Shown: positions 41,572 to 51,100 of the stretch, in pieces | Numbering within the stretch: the stretch's first letter is position 1 | Layout of the letters: every line of letters begins with the position of its first letter | NCBI GenBank assembly: GCA_035911135.1 | Contig: JAMHWD010000015.1 | Coordinates: 100,701-164,700, forward strand | DNA: 64,000 nucleotides | Direction: 5' to 3' | From: JAMHWD01 sp035911135 | Lineage (GTDB): Bacteria; Pseudomonadota; Alphaproteobacteria; Micavibrionales; Micavibrionaceae | Made by a program: the position numbers and the translations under genes | The notes under the pieces: generated by a model | Database searches by the model: none | What the model saw: the letters and a program-made list of their open reading frames with translations, nothing else | Told to the model about the DNA's origin: nothing

Positions 41572-42651
41572 ATGACCAAACTGCAATTCGATCACCCGGA
41601 ACCCGGACAAACCCATAAAACTGACGCCGTCATTATCGGCGCTGGCCCTTGCGGCCTCTTTACCGTGTTTGAAATGGGCCTTCTGGATATGAAATGCCAT
41701 CTGGTGGATATTCTGGACCGTCCGGGCGGCCAGTGCGCCGAGCTTTACCCTGAAAAGCCGATCTATGACATTCCGGCATGGCCCGTGATTACGGGGCAGG
41801 ATCTGACCGACCGCCTGCTGGAGCAGATTGCCCCGTTCAAACCCGTTTTTCATTACCAGCAAATGGCAACATCGCTGGAGCAAACATCAGAAGGACGCTG
41901 GCTGCTCAAGACCGATATGGATACCATCATTGATGCGCGCGTGGTGATTATCGCGGCGGGCGGCGGGTCTTTTATGCCCAAGAAACCGCCCATTCCGGAT
42001 ATTGAAAGCTATGAAGGCACATCGGTGTTTTATGCCGTTCGCAAGATGGAACCATTCCATGGCAAGGATCTGGTGATTGTGGGCGGCGGCGATTCTGCGC
42101 TCGACTGGACGCTGAATTTACAGGCTTACGCTAAATCCGTGACCCTCATTCACCGCCGCGATGATTTCCGCGCGCACCCGGACAGCGTCTCCAAGATGCG
42201 CGCCCTTGTAGCCGCGGGCAAGGTGCGCCTGATGATCGGACAGGTCAAGGAATTGCAGGGACAGGATGGAAAACTTTCTTCCGTGGTGGTCGAAGGCAAT
42301 GACAAATCCCTCGAAACCATCACTTGCGATAACCTGCTGCCCTTCTTCGGCCTGACGATGAAGCTGGGGCCGATTGCTGAATTTGGCCTCAATCTGCATG
42401 AAAATCTCGTGCCGGTGGATACCGAAAAATTTGAAACCTCCACGCCCAGCATTTTCGCCGTGGGCGATATCAACTGGTATCCGGGCAAATTAAAGCTGAT
42501 TTTATCGGGCTTCCACGAGGCCGCACTGATGGCGCGTCAGGCGTTTCGCTATATTCACCCTGATGCCCGGTTGAAATTTGAATACACGACCTCCAGCACC
42601 TCCTTGCAGAAAAAGCTGGATGTGGCGGAGCCCAAAGACAAAGTGGCGTGA
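41572..42651 (+). CDS. Ferredoxin/flavodoxin-NADP+ reductase, thioredoxin-reductase-like
   Basis: A 359-residue flavoprotein of the YumC-type ferredoxin-NADP reductase group. The FAD motif IIGAGPCGLFTVFEMG is followed by PGGQCAELYPEKPIYDIPA, and the NADPH motif by VGGGDSALDW. The CxxC of thioredoxin reductase is absent, which separates it from trxB at 43087. The C-terminal GDINWYPGKLKLILSGFHEAA contacts FAD. It is bracketed by two direct copies of the double-hairpin repeat. Confidence 0.93.
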   Translation: MTKLQFDHPEPGQTHKTDAVIIGAGPCGLFTVFEMGLLDMKCHLVDILDRPGGQCAELYPEKPIYDIPAWPVITGQDLTDRLLEQIAPFKPVFHYQQMATSLEQTSEGRWLLKTDMDTIIDARVVIIAAGGGSFMPKKPPIPDIESYEGTSVFYAVRKMEPFHGKDLVIVGGGDSALDWTLNLQAYAKSVTLIHRRDDFRAHPDSVSKMRALVAAGKVRLMIGQVKELQGQDGKLSSVVVEGNDKSLETITCDNLLPFFGLTMKLGPIAEFGLNLHENLVPVDTEKFETSTPSIFAVGDINWYPGKLKLILSGFHEAALMARQAFRYIHPDARLKFEYTTSSTSLQKKLDVAEPKDKVA

Positions 42652-42658
42652 TCATAAC

Positions 42659-42716
42659 GTCATTGCACGGCTCATCCGTGCAATCCATGGATCACATGCA
42701 AGAAGCATGTGATGAC
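42659..42716 (+). repeat. Double-hairpin repeat, copy B
   Basis: A 58-base unit: GTCAT, hairpin TTGCACGG/CCGTGCAA, centre ATCCATGGAT, hairpin ATCACATGC/GCATGTGAT, ATGAC. The stems differ from copy A by paired changes that keep base pairing, which points to selection for, or origin as, RNA or DNA hairpins. Confidence 0.9.
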
Positions 42717-42734
42717 GAGAGAAACAATAAAAAG

Positions 42735-42767
42735 CGGCAGGCTCGATATCGAACCTGCCGTTTTTTT
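42735..42767. terminator. Bidirectional terminator between the reductase and the 59-residue gene
   Basis: A stem CGGCAGG / CCTGCCG with a 12-base loop is followed by seven T on the plus strand and by CTTTTTATTG on the minus strand. It can end both converging transcripts. Confidence 0.88.
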
Positions 42768-42781
42768 ACTCTTAGATAGAA

Positions 42782-42961
42782 TTATGCAATCGCATGAACC
42801 AGCGGTTCCACCAACCCCTCAACAGTGCCATAAACATCGACACCGGTATAAGCGGCCAAGGCTACCGAACCAACCATCAACGCACCATGCGTCAAAAGTC
42901 CGGCCGGATTGAATAATGCTGCTAAACCCGTTCCCGCGGCTGCTGTGGATGTTGGTTCCAT
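42782..42961 (-). CDS. Small hydrophobic peptide, 59 residues
   Basis: A short gene encoding 59 residues. It starts MEPTSTAAAGTGLAALFNPA, has a hydrophobic helix (GALMVGSVALAAYTG, about 26-40) and ends EPLVHAIA. The ATG has a good GAGGA site 5 bases upstream, and a bidirectional terminator follows the stop, so it is well framed as a real unit. A double TTTGCAAA palindrome lies about 100 bases upstream. No family is recognised; a small inner-membrane protein is likely. Confidence 0.65.
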   Translation of the reverse strand: MEPTSTAAAGTGLAALFNPAGLLTHGALMVGSVALAAYTGVDVYGTVEGLVEPLVHAIA

Positions 42962-43061
42962 GACAGTCCTCGGGTTATTTGTTTTTTTATGTTATCTGAT
43001 ATGCGTTTTACGCAGACCAGATTTGATAATATGGGCGGCGCAGCACAATCTGTCAATATAA

Positions 43062-43080
43062 TTTGCAAATTATTTGCAAA
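43062..43080. promoter_or_regulatory. Tandem TTTGCAAA palindromes
   Basis: Two copies of the 8-base palindrome TTTGCAAA are separated by TTA, giving an 11-base period, about one helical turn. They lie between the trxB stop and the 59-residue gene, near -100 of the latter. This is a plausible operator for a dimeric regulator. Confidence 0.45.
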
Positions 43081-43086
43081 CAGCTT

Positions 43087-44049
43087 TTAAGCCGCCGCTT
43101 CGGCGGGACTACTCTTGGCTGTGGCCGCGAGATAGCGATCAGCCTCCAGCGCGGCCATGCACCCCATCCCGGCGGCGGTTACGGCCTGACGATACACATG
43201 ATCGGTAACATCGCCGGCCGCGAACACACCCGGAATATCCGTCTGGGTTGTACCGGGTGTTGTCAGGATATACCCGCCCTCATCCATCGCCAACTTGCCC
43301 TTGAATATCTCGGTGGCCGGATCATGACCAATGGCCACGAACAAACCATCCGTTTTGAAATCGCTCACCTGCCCGGTCTTGATATTTTTCAGGACCAGCT
43401 TGGTCACGGAATCATTTTCACCCGCGATTTCCTCAATCACGCTATCCCACATGAATTTCACCTTGGGGTTGGCTTGCAGGCGGTCCTGCAAAATACGCTC
43501 GGCCTTCAACGAATCCCGGCGGTGGATAAGCGTCACAGAATTGCAGAAATTGGTCAGGAATAACGCTTCTTCAACGGCCGTATTGCCGCCGCCGACAATC
43601 GCGACATCCTTGCCACGGAAGAAAAACCCATCGCAAGTGGCGCAGGCTGAAACGCCCTTGCCGCGATATGTCTGCTCAGATGGGAGGCCCAGCCAGCGCG
43701 CCTTCGCGCCGGTGCAAATGACAATCGTATCGCCCGTATAAACCGTGCCGCTATCGCCAATCGCCTTGAACGGACGCGATTTAAAATCAACCTCGCGGAT
43801 AAAATCGCTCGCCATCTCGGTGCCGACATGGGCGGCCTGGGCGCGCATCTGCTCCATCAGCCACGGCCCTTGGATCACATCGGCAAAGCCCGGATAATTT
43901 TCAACATCGGTCGTGATCATCAATTGACCGCCGGGATCTGCGCCTGTGACCAATAAGGGCTTTAAATTTGCGCGCGCTGCGTAAATCGCCGCCGTGTATC
44001 CGGCCGGGCCGGAGCCGATAATCAAAACCTTGCTGTGCTTTGTACTCAT
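43087..44049 (-). CDS. trxB: Thioredoxin reductase
   Basis: A 320-residue flavoprotein. The FAD loop is IIGSGPAGYTAAIYAARA, the redox motif is CATC in VSACATCDGFFF, the NADPH loop is VGGGNTAVEEA, and the C-terminal FAAGDVTDHVYRQAVTAAG is present. It keeps thioredoxin reduced. The ATG of MSTKHSK is chosen over an in-frame start 18 codons upstream because it matches the family. Confidence 0.97.
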   Translation of the reverse strand: MSTKHSKVLIIGSGPAGYTAAIYAARANLKPLLVTGADPGGQLMITTDVENYPGFADVIQGPWLMEQMRAQAAHVGTEMASDFIREVDFKSRPFKAIGDSGTVYTGDTIVICTGAKARWLGLPSEQTYRGKGVSACATCDGFFFRGKDVAIVGGGNTAVEEALFLTNFCNSVTLIHRRDSLKAERILQDRLQANPKVKFMWDSVIEEIAGENDSVTKLVLKNIKTGQVSDFKTDGLFVAIGHDPATEIFKGKLAMDEGGYILTTPGTTQTDIPGVFAAGDVTDHVYRQAVTAAGMGCMAALEADRYLAATAKSSPAEAAA

Positions 44050-44139
44050 AAAAACAGTTCCACTCTTCAACAGAATAACGCCCCTAAAACTTACATAAGC
44101 CAAACGATATTCAAAGCAATATCTAATAGGCTCGGCGCT

Positions 44140-45108
44140 TTATCCAGCCTTGCTTTCGCTGCGCCGCGCCATGAGCATTTCCCGGATTTTATGCGCCACC
44201 TTCTCAGCATCGCGCAAAGGCTCATAGGCATAGGTTTCAATGGCGCCGCTAAATTCCCGCAAAGCCCCGGCTTTCTTGATGTTTCTATAAAGCCTATCAA
44301 ATTTCTCCGACGCACCTTCCAGTGCCGCCACATAAACAGGCTTTCCGGCAGTGGCGGCTTCGGAAATCATGGACGCGCTGTCATTGGTGACAATCACCGC
44401 CTCGGCCAGCGCCAGAAACGCGAAATAAGGATTATCGCCCTGCCCGTCCCAGACGTAAATCCGCTCGCCTTTCAGACCCTCATGAAACAGGGCGGCGATA
44501 TCCGGCGGCGTGCGCCGTGATAATGTCACCATTAATGAGGCATCCAGAGCCTTTAACTGCGCGATCAGTTTCTGGGCAATGACGGGCGTAAATTTATGCG
44601 TCTTGCTGTTGCCGCCGATCAGAACGGCCACGCGCGGCCCCTTCATTTTTTTCAAGGCCGGAAATTTCAACGCCTCGCGCCGCAGGATTTCCGCATTGAT
44701 CCGGTTGGGCGCGGCTTTTGTGACAATCACATTATCGCCGCGCAATTCATCATGCTCCGGCACGGCAACCAGATCGAAATTATGGGGCGCGATGCGCGGG
44801 TCCTGAATTTGCACCGTCATGGTATATCCATCCGATGCGCGGCGGATATAACGCGCGGCTGCAATGCTCTTGCGCCCACTGGCAATCAAAACTTCCGGCC
44901 ATGGCGGCATCAGGAACGGATCAAATGTCCACCATTGCTCGAAACCGATAAAGGGCGAATAGGTTTTCCACGGCTCACGCAGACGAATGCGCTTGATAAC
45001 GGGCTTGATCCCCAGCGCCTCTGCCACGCCGATGCATTGGTTCTCGGTTCCGGCAATGCCTTCCGTCACGATCCAGCAGGTTATATTCTTTAAATCCGTG
45101 TTACTCAT
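44140..45108 (-). CDS. Mitochondrial fission ELM1-like protein
   Basis: A 322-residue protein of the ELM1 family (formerly DUF1022), widespread in Alphaproteobacteria and plants. Landmarks are WIVTEGIAGTENQCIGVAEALG, ASGRKSIAAARYIRR, VAVLIGGNSKTHKFT and VTNDSASMISEAATAGKPV. The last resembles the donor-binding part of GT-B glycosyltransferases, and a role in glycan or LPS synthesis has been suggested. The ATG of MSNTDLK is used. It lies 90 bases upstream of trxB on the same strand. Confidence 0.88.
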   Translation of the reverse strand: MSNTDLKNITCWIVTEGIAGTENQCIGVAEALGIKPVIKRIRLREPWKTYSPFIGFEQWWTFDPFLMPPWPEVLIASGRKSIAAARYIRRASDGYTMTVQIQDPRIAPHNFDLVAVPEHDELRGDNVIVTKAAPNRINAEILRREALKFPALKKMKGPRVAVLIGGNSKTHKFTPVIAQKLIAQLKALDASLMVTLSRRTPPDIAALFHEGLKGERIYVWDGQGDNPYFAFLALAEAVIVTNDSASMISEAATAGKPVYVAALEGASEKFDRLYRNIKKAGALREFSGAIETYAYEPLRDAEKVAHKIREMLMARRSESKAG

Positions 45109-45262
45109 CGCATCCAAGCCTATGTTAAAAACTGCTGCGCCGCACCGGAAAATCCTTGCAGGAATCACCGCGCAACTTTATAACAAAATCAGGACATAAA
45201 AATAAAAAATTCATCAGAAAAACGTAATATTCGTACTTACGGGAAAGTAATGAGAGAACGAC

Positions 45263-45736
45263 ATGCGCCGCGCCAAGCTTGATAAGATCGACAAGAAGAT
45301 ACTGCGCGATCTTCAGGATAACGGACGAATCACCAATGTGGAACTGGCCCAGAATGTTGGAATATCGGCCCCGCCTTGCCTGCGCCGCGTGCGCGCGCTG
45401 GAAGAAGCCGGCCTGATCAAAAGCTACCATGCCAAGGTCGATAACGCCGCGCTGGGCTACAGCGTGACCATCTTCGCGCTTGTAAAACTCACCTCGCAGG
45501 CGGAAAACGATCTGGTGGAATTTGAAAAACACATCCGCCAATTGCCCATGGTGCGTGAGTGCAACATGCTGGCCGGGGACGTTGATTTTATCCTGAAAAT
45601 CGTGGCGAAAGACTGGGACAGCTATCAGGAGTTTCTGACCAAAAACCTCACCGCCGCGCCCAATGTCACATCGGTGAAATCATCCCTTGCCATACGCTGC
45701 GCCAAGGATACCCCCGGCGTGCCGATCGAGGCTTAA
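45263..45736 (+). CDS. Lrp/AsnC-family transcriptional regulator
   Basis: A 157-residue regulator. The N-terminal winged helix (IDKKILRDLQDNGRITNVEL, CLRRVRALEEAGLIKSYHA) is followed by a RAM ligand-binding domain (VRECNMLAGDVDFILKIVA). It belongs to the feast/famine group that responds to amino acids. It converges on aspC with a 4-base overlap, so a role in amino-acid metabolism is plausible but not shown. Confidence 0.94.
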   Translation: MRRAKLDKIDKKILRDLQDNGRITNVELAQNVGISAPPCLRRVRALEEAGLIKSYHAKVDNAALGYSVTIFALVKLTSQAENDLVEFEKHIRQLPMVRECNMLAGDVDFILKIVAKDWDSYQEFLTKNLTAAPNVTSVKSSLAIRCAKDTPGVPIEA

Positions 45737-46956
45737 GCCGCCTTCGTCGCCTGCCCGCTCAAGGCGCTGCACGCCTTTTGGATGCGTGTGCAGGCATCTT
45801 TCAACGCCTTCTCCGATGTCGCATAGGAAATCCGGAAATATGGTGACAATCCGAACGCCTCACCCTGGACGCAAGCCACGCCTTCGGATTCCAGCAGATA
45901 CGTCACAAAATCGCTATCCGATTTGATCACCTTGCCATCGGGCGTTGTCTTGCCGATCACGCCTTCGCAGGATGGATAGACGTAAAACGCGCCTTCGGGT
46001 TTCAGGCATTCAATGCCATCGGCGGCGTTTAACATCTCCACAACCATGTCGCGGCGGGCGCGGAAGGATTCGTTGCGCTCATAAAGGAAAGACTGATCCC
46101 CGTTCAGCGCCGTCACGGCTGCTGCCTGCGCGATCGAGCATGGGTTGGATGTGCTCTGGCTCTGCATCTTGGAAATCGCCTTGATGAGTTCGGCCGGGCC
46201 GCCCGCATAGCCAATCCGCCAGCCGGTCATGGCATAGGATTTGGATACGCCATTGCATGTCAGCGTGCGCGGGAATAACGAAGGCTCAACTTCGGCGGGG
46301 GTGCAGAATTTAAAACCGTCATAGACCAGATGCTCATACATATCATCGGTCATGATATAAACATGGGGGTGTTTAACCAGAACATCGGTCAGCGCCTTCA
46401 TCTCGTCCCAGCTATAGGCCGCGCCTGTCGGGTTGCTTGGTGAATTCAGGATCACCCATTTTGTCTTGGGCGTGATCGCCTTATCAAGGTCCGCGGCCTG
46501 AAGTTTAAAGCTGTTTGCCTTGGAACATGGCACAACAACAGGCGTGCCTTCGGCCAGCAGAACCATATCCGGATACGAAACCCAGTACGGCGCGGGGATA
46601 ATCACTTCATCACCCGGATTAAGCGTTGCCATTAATGCGTTATACAAAACCTGCTTGCCGCCTGTGCCGACTGTGATCTGGTCGCGCGAATAGTTCAGTT
46701 TATTATCGCGTTTGAACTTGCCGATAATCGCATCCTTCAGGGCGTTCGTGCCGTCAACGGCCGTATATTTCGTATCGCCGCGCTCCATGGCTTCGATCGC
46801 GCCTTTTTTGATGAATTCCGGCGTGTCAAAATCAGGCTCGCCCGCGCCAAGGCCAATAACATCCTTGCCGGCTTCTTTGAGCTCGCGCGCCTTATTCGTG
46901 ACGGCAATAGTAGGCGAAGGTTTGATGCGGGAAAGGCGGTCGGCGATAAAGGCCAT
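45733..46956 (-). CDS. aspC: Aspartate aminotransferase, class I
   Basis: A 407-residue PLP enzyme of the Ib subgroup common in Alphaproteobacteria. The PLP Lys is in NGVSKSYAMTGWRIGY. Substrate and cofactor residues lie in GAGEPDFDTPE and LNSPSNPTGAAYS. It interconverts aspartate and oxaloacetate and may also act on aromatic amino acids or prephenate. AGGAGC lies ahead of the ATG. It converges on the Lrp gene. Confidence 0.95.
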   Translation of the reverse strand: MAFIADRLSRIKPSPTIAVTNKARELKEAGKDVIGLGAGEPDFDTPEFIKKGAIEAMERGDTKYTAVDGTNALKDAIIGKFKRDNKLNYSRDQITVGTGGKQVLYNALMATLNPGDEVIIPAPYWVSYPDMVLLAEGTPVVVPCSKANSFKLQAADLDKAITPKTKWVILNSPSNPTGAAYSWDEMKALTDVLVKHPHVYIMTDDMYEHLVYDGFKFCTPAEVEPSLFPRTLTCNGVSKSYAMTGWRIGYAGGPAELIKAISKMQSQSTSNPCSIAQAAAVTALNGDQSFLYERNESFRARRDMVVEMLNAADGIECLKPEGAFYVYPSCEGVIGKTTPDGKVIKSDSDFVTYLLESEGVACVQGEAFGLSPYFRISYATSEKALKDACTRIQKACSALSGQATKAA

Positions 46957-47005
46957 GGCTGAAAGCTCCTAAAATTTGTTCAAATGTAAAACATTTCCCT
47001 TCCGC

Positions 47006-47063
47006 GTCATTACACGGCCCGTCCGTGTAATCCATGGATCACACGCATGAAGCGTGTGATGAC
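47006..47063 (+). repeat. Double-hairpin repeat, copy C
   Basis: A 58-base unit nearly identical to copy A: GTCAT, TTACACGG/CCGTGTAA, centre ATCCATGGAT, ATCACACGC/GCGTGTGAT, ATGAC. It lies between aspC and the AmgK-like kinase. Confidence 0.9.
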
Positions 47064-47075
47064 GAGGCAAAGAAA

Positions 47076-48068
47076 TTAAATCGCATCCGGGGCAACAATC
47101 CCGCGGATCGCGTCCAGATTTAAATCCTTTGCGCCCGTAAAATCAAGCTTTTGTTCATCGGCCCAGTCTTTAAACGGCTTTAAAACCGGATGGGTAATGG
47201 CCGCCCGGACGTAAGCTTCCAGCCTTGGGATATACTGCAAATATTGCGGTTTGTTATCCCGAACGCCCCAGCGAATGCATTGCCCTAACAATCTGCAATG
47301 AAACTGCGTGCCCAAAACCCTGTACCAGCTCAGGAAATTCTCATCCCGCCCCTTCAGCAGCGCGGTTTGAATATCACCCGGCACATCGGCCCGCATATCT
47401 TCCAGCAGATTGACCAGATCATAGGCCTTCGGCCCCATCATGCCTTCCTGGAAATCAATAATCCCCAGCTCGTTTTTCCCCTTGCCGCCGGGCAGGAACA
47501 TCAGGTTTTCCGCATGGAAATCAACATGCATGAAGCTTTCCTCGTACGGGCCAATCGTCGATTCAATGCTATCCCACATATCGTGATAGCTTTGCGCCAG
47601 ATCGGGCTCCACCGCCTCACCGCGCATAGCCGGGACGTACCATTCCGCCAACCTCTGGCGCGCCTTACGCATGAAACTGGGTTTAAAACCGGGCAGCATC
47701 AACGGGCAGTCCGCACCTTGCATGACATCTAAAATATCCGAAGCCGCGCGGTATAATTCGGCCCTGTCCTCACCGGCGGCCATCGCCGCCTTCATGGAAA
47801 TCGCCCCGAAATCCTCGATGATCGCGACATTTGCGGTTAAATCGGCCTCATAGATTGCCGGGGCGCGAAGCCCTAAATCCCTAAGCCACCCGCCAATCTC
47901 CATAAATGATGAGAGCCTTGTGATATAGGGAATGCCCTCCAGCGGGCCGCAATCCATGAACAAAGCCCTGTGGCCGTTCTTCTCGACCCGCGCATAGCCG
48001 CGCGGCGATCCGTCCTGCGGCAGGGTCTCGGTAATGCTATAGCCATGTTGTGTGATAAACGGGTGCAT
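47076..48068 (-). CDS. Aminoglycoside phosphotransferase-fold kinase, AmgK-like
   Basis: A 330-residue kinase-like protein. The catalytic loop is HVDFHAENLMFL and the metal-binding segment IIDFQEGMMGPKAYDLVNLL. N-terminal DGSPRGYARVEKNG and ALFMDCGP fit the AmgK group, sugar kinases that recycle N-acetylmuramic acid for peptidoglycan. A murU nucleotidyltransferase, the usual partner, is not in the window, so the assignment is moderate. The gene is flanked by repeat copies C and D. Confidence 0.75.
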   Translation of the reverse strand: MHPFITQHGYSITETLPQDGSPRGYARVEKNGHRALFMDCGPLEGIPYITRLSSFMEIGGWLRDLGLRAPAIYEADLTANVAIIEDFGAISMKAAMAAGEDRAELYRAASDILDVMQGADCPLMLPGFKPSFMRKARQRLAEWYVPAMRGEAVEPDLAQSYHDMWDSIESTIGPYEESFMHVDFHAENLMFLPGGKGKNELGIIDFQEGMMGPKAYDLVNLLEDMRADVPGDIQTALLKGRDENFLSWYRVLGTQFHCRLLGQCIRWGVRDNKPQYLQYIPRLEAYVRAAITHPVLKPFKDWADEQKLDFTGAKDLNLDAIRGIVAPDAI

Positions 48069-48121
48069 AATGGATATTATTGTTTCACAATCGTCATTGT
48101 TGTGAAAGATATCTTCACATC

Positions 48122-48156
48122 GTCATCACCCGCTTTATGCGGGTGATCCATGGATT
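48122..48156 (+). repeat. Half copy of the double-hairpin repeat, copy D
   Basis: GTCAT, hairpin ATCACCCGC/GCGGGTGAT, then ATCCATGGAT and a stop in similarity. Only one hairpin and the centre are kept. It lies between mfd and the AmgK-like gene. Confidence 0.75.
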
Positions 48157-48166
48157 ACTTCAGGCT

Positions 48167-51100
48167 TTACAACTTCGCCAGCTCAGCCGCCAGAGACTTC
48201 ATCCCCTTGATCCGTTCTTCGGGTTTCTCGAAAGGCTTGATATAGGACAATTTCTGATCCGGGCGGATTTTCACCATGCCGCGCTTTTCCTGCACCCATG
48301 CCATTAATGCGCCGACATTGGGCGGGGTATCCTTGTGGAACCCGATGACCGCGCCTTTTGGCCCGGCATCCAGCGTGCCAATCCCGGCCTTGCGGCAGAG
48401 CTGCTTGATCTCGACGATGCCCAGAAGGTTTTCAACTTCCGTAGGCAATTTTCCAAAGCGGTCGATCATCTCGGCAGCAAAGCTCTCGATATCCGCGCGG
48501 CTTTCCAGATCCTGCAGGCGGCGATAAAGCCCCATGCGCGTGGTCAGATCCTCGACATAATGCTCAGGTATAAGGACCGAAGCGCCGATATTAATCTGCG
48601 GCGACCAGCGATCATCCGTCATGACTTCAAGGCTCGTGCCTTCCCGCGCCGCCGCGACCGCCTCCTCCAGCATCTGCTGATACAACTCCACACCAACCTC
48701 GCGGATATGGCCTGATTGCTGCTCGCCCAGCAAATTTCCGGCCCCACGAATATCCATATCATGCGAGGCAAGCTGGAAGCCCGAGCCCAGCTGATCCAGC
48801 GTCTCCATAACCTCCAACCGCTTCATCGCCTGATCGTTGAGCTTCACATCCGGCTGGTAGGTCAGATACGCATAAGCCCTTACCTTGGAGCGGCCAATGC
48901 GCCCGCGTATCTGGTATAACTGGGCCAGACCGAACATATCGGCGCGGTGGACCACCATCGTATTGGCCGATGGGATATCAATCCCGCTTTCAATGATATT
49001 GGTCGCCAGCAAGACATCATACTGCCCGTCATAAAAGGCATTCATGCGGTCTTCCAGTTCCGTAGGGCTCATCTGGCCGTGCGCGGCGATCACCTTGATT
49101 TCCGGCACGAGTTCTTTGAGCATCTTCTCAATATCATCAAGGTCTGCAATGCGCGGGCAGACATAGAAACTCTGGCCGCCGCGGTAATGCTCCCGCAGTA
49201 ACGCTTCGCGGATCACCAGCGGATCAAACGGCATGACAAAGCTGCGGATCGCGAGGCGGTCCACGGGCGGCGTGGTCATCAGGGACATCTCCTTCACCCC
49301 CGTCAGCGACATCTGCAATGTGCGCGGGATGGGCGTGGCGGTCAGGGTCAGGATATGAACATCGGCCTTTAATTCTTTCAGGCGCTCCTTCTGCTTCACG
49401 CCGAAACGCTGCTCCTCATCGACGATCAAAAGACCCAGATGATTGAAGCGAATACCCTTGGCGAACAGGGCATGCGTGCCAATGGCGATATGGATGCTGC
49501 CGTCTTTCATCCCTTCGCGCACCAGCTCGGCCTCGCGCGCGGAGACAAGGCGCGATAACTGGCCGATGCGAATGCCTGTGCCCTCAAAGCGTTTCGAGAA
49601 ATTTTTGTAATGCTGACGGGCCAGCAGTGTTGTGGGCACAACAATCGCCACCTGCGCGCCTGCCTTGGCGGCGACATAAGCGGCGCGGATGGCGACTTCT
49701 GTTTTTCCAAAACCCACATCCCCGCAGACAAGGCGGTCCATCGGGTAATCCCCCGCCAGATCGGCAATCACATCGCCAATCGCGCGTTCCTGATCTTCCG
49801 TCTCGGCATAGGGGAATTTGGCGGCGAAGTCGCTGTAAACATTTTCCGCCACATCCAGCTTCTCAGCCTTCCTGAGCTTTCGCGAAGCGGCGATTGCCAG
49901 CAGATGATCCGCCATGGCCATCAGGTCTTTCTTTACCCGCGCTTTCCGCGCCTGCCATCCCGCCCCGCCGAGTTTATCAAGCTGGACACTGCCCTCATCC
50001 GACCCAAATCTTGAGAGCACTTCCAGATTTTCCACCGGTACATATAATTTATCACCGCCCGCATATTCGATCTTCAGGCAATCATGCAAGGTTCCAGCAG
50101 CCTTTAACGTCTCCAGCGCAACAAACTTGCCCACGCCGTGTTCGATATGAACAACCAGATCGCCCTCGTTCAGGGCCGAGACCTCGCGCAGGAAATTATC
50201 GGCCTTCTTGCGCTTTTGCGCCTTGCGCGTCAGGCGGTCGCCTAAGATATCGGCCTCGGTGAGGACGGCCAGATCATCGGCGATGAAACCATGCTCAAGG
50301 CCTAAAACGGCAATCCCGGTCTCACCTGTGCCAAGCTTCTTTAAATCATCCGCGCCCGTGACCGTTTTCAGCGTGCCAAAACCGCTTTCCTTTAATATCC
50401 CGCCCAAACGCTCTGCCGATCCTTGGCTGTAAGCGGCGATAAGGATCTTCTTCTCTTTAAGACCAACAACATATTGCCGCACCGCGCCCAGAACATCGCC
50501 ATCTGGCAGCGCGCGGATATCGGCAAAATCACGGCCCCGCTTCGCAGCACCCGCCGCATCTTCCGCCGGGCCGGAAAACGGCGATAACGCCTCGGCACGC
50601 TCGCACAAACCATCCCATTCGCGGCCCGTCCAGTACAAAGTTTCCGGCTTTAGCGGGTTATAGATAGTCCCGGCCAGCGCGGCATTTTCATCCTTCTTCT
50701 TGCCCTTGGCGCGGGCGGCTTCCTGCAAGGTTTTGCGCGCATCGTAAAAATCGCGTATCTGGGCCATGCGCTCGGCTGCGGCCTGCTGGGCCAGATGATC
50801 AAACATCACGCCGGCTTCGGGCGCGTAATCGAATATCGTGGCCAGATGGTCATAAAATAACGGCATCCAGTGATCCATACCGTTATAGCGCCGCCCTTCC
50901 GAGATCGCCGCATACAAAGGATCATCGCCCCGCGCCACGCCGAAAGCCTCCAGATAGCCTTTGCGGAATTTCGATATGGCCTCATCACTGAGGAAAAACT
51001 CCGCCACGGGCTGAAGCGAGAAAGACTCTCGGCTTCCTTCAGTACGCTGGGAAAGCGGATCAAAAACCTTGATGCTTTCCACCTCATCGCCGAATAAATC

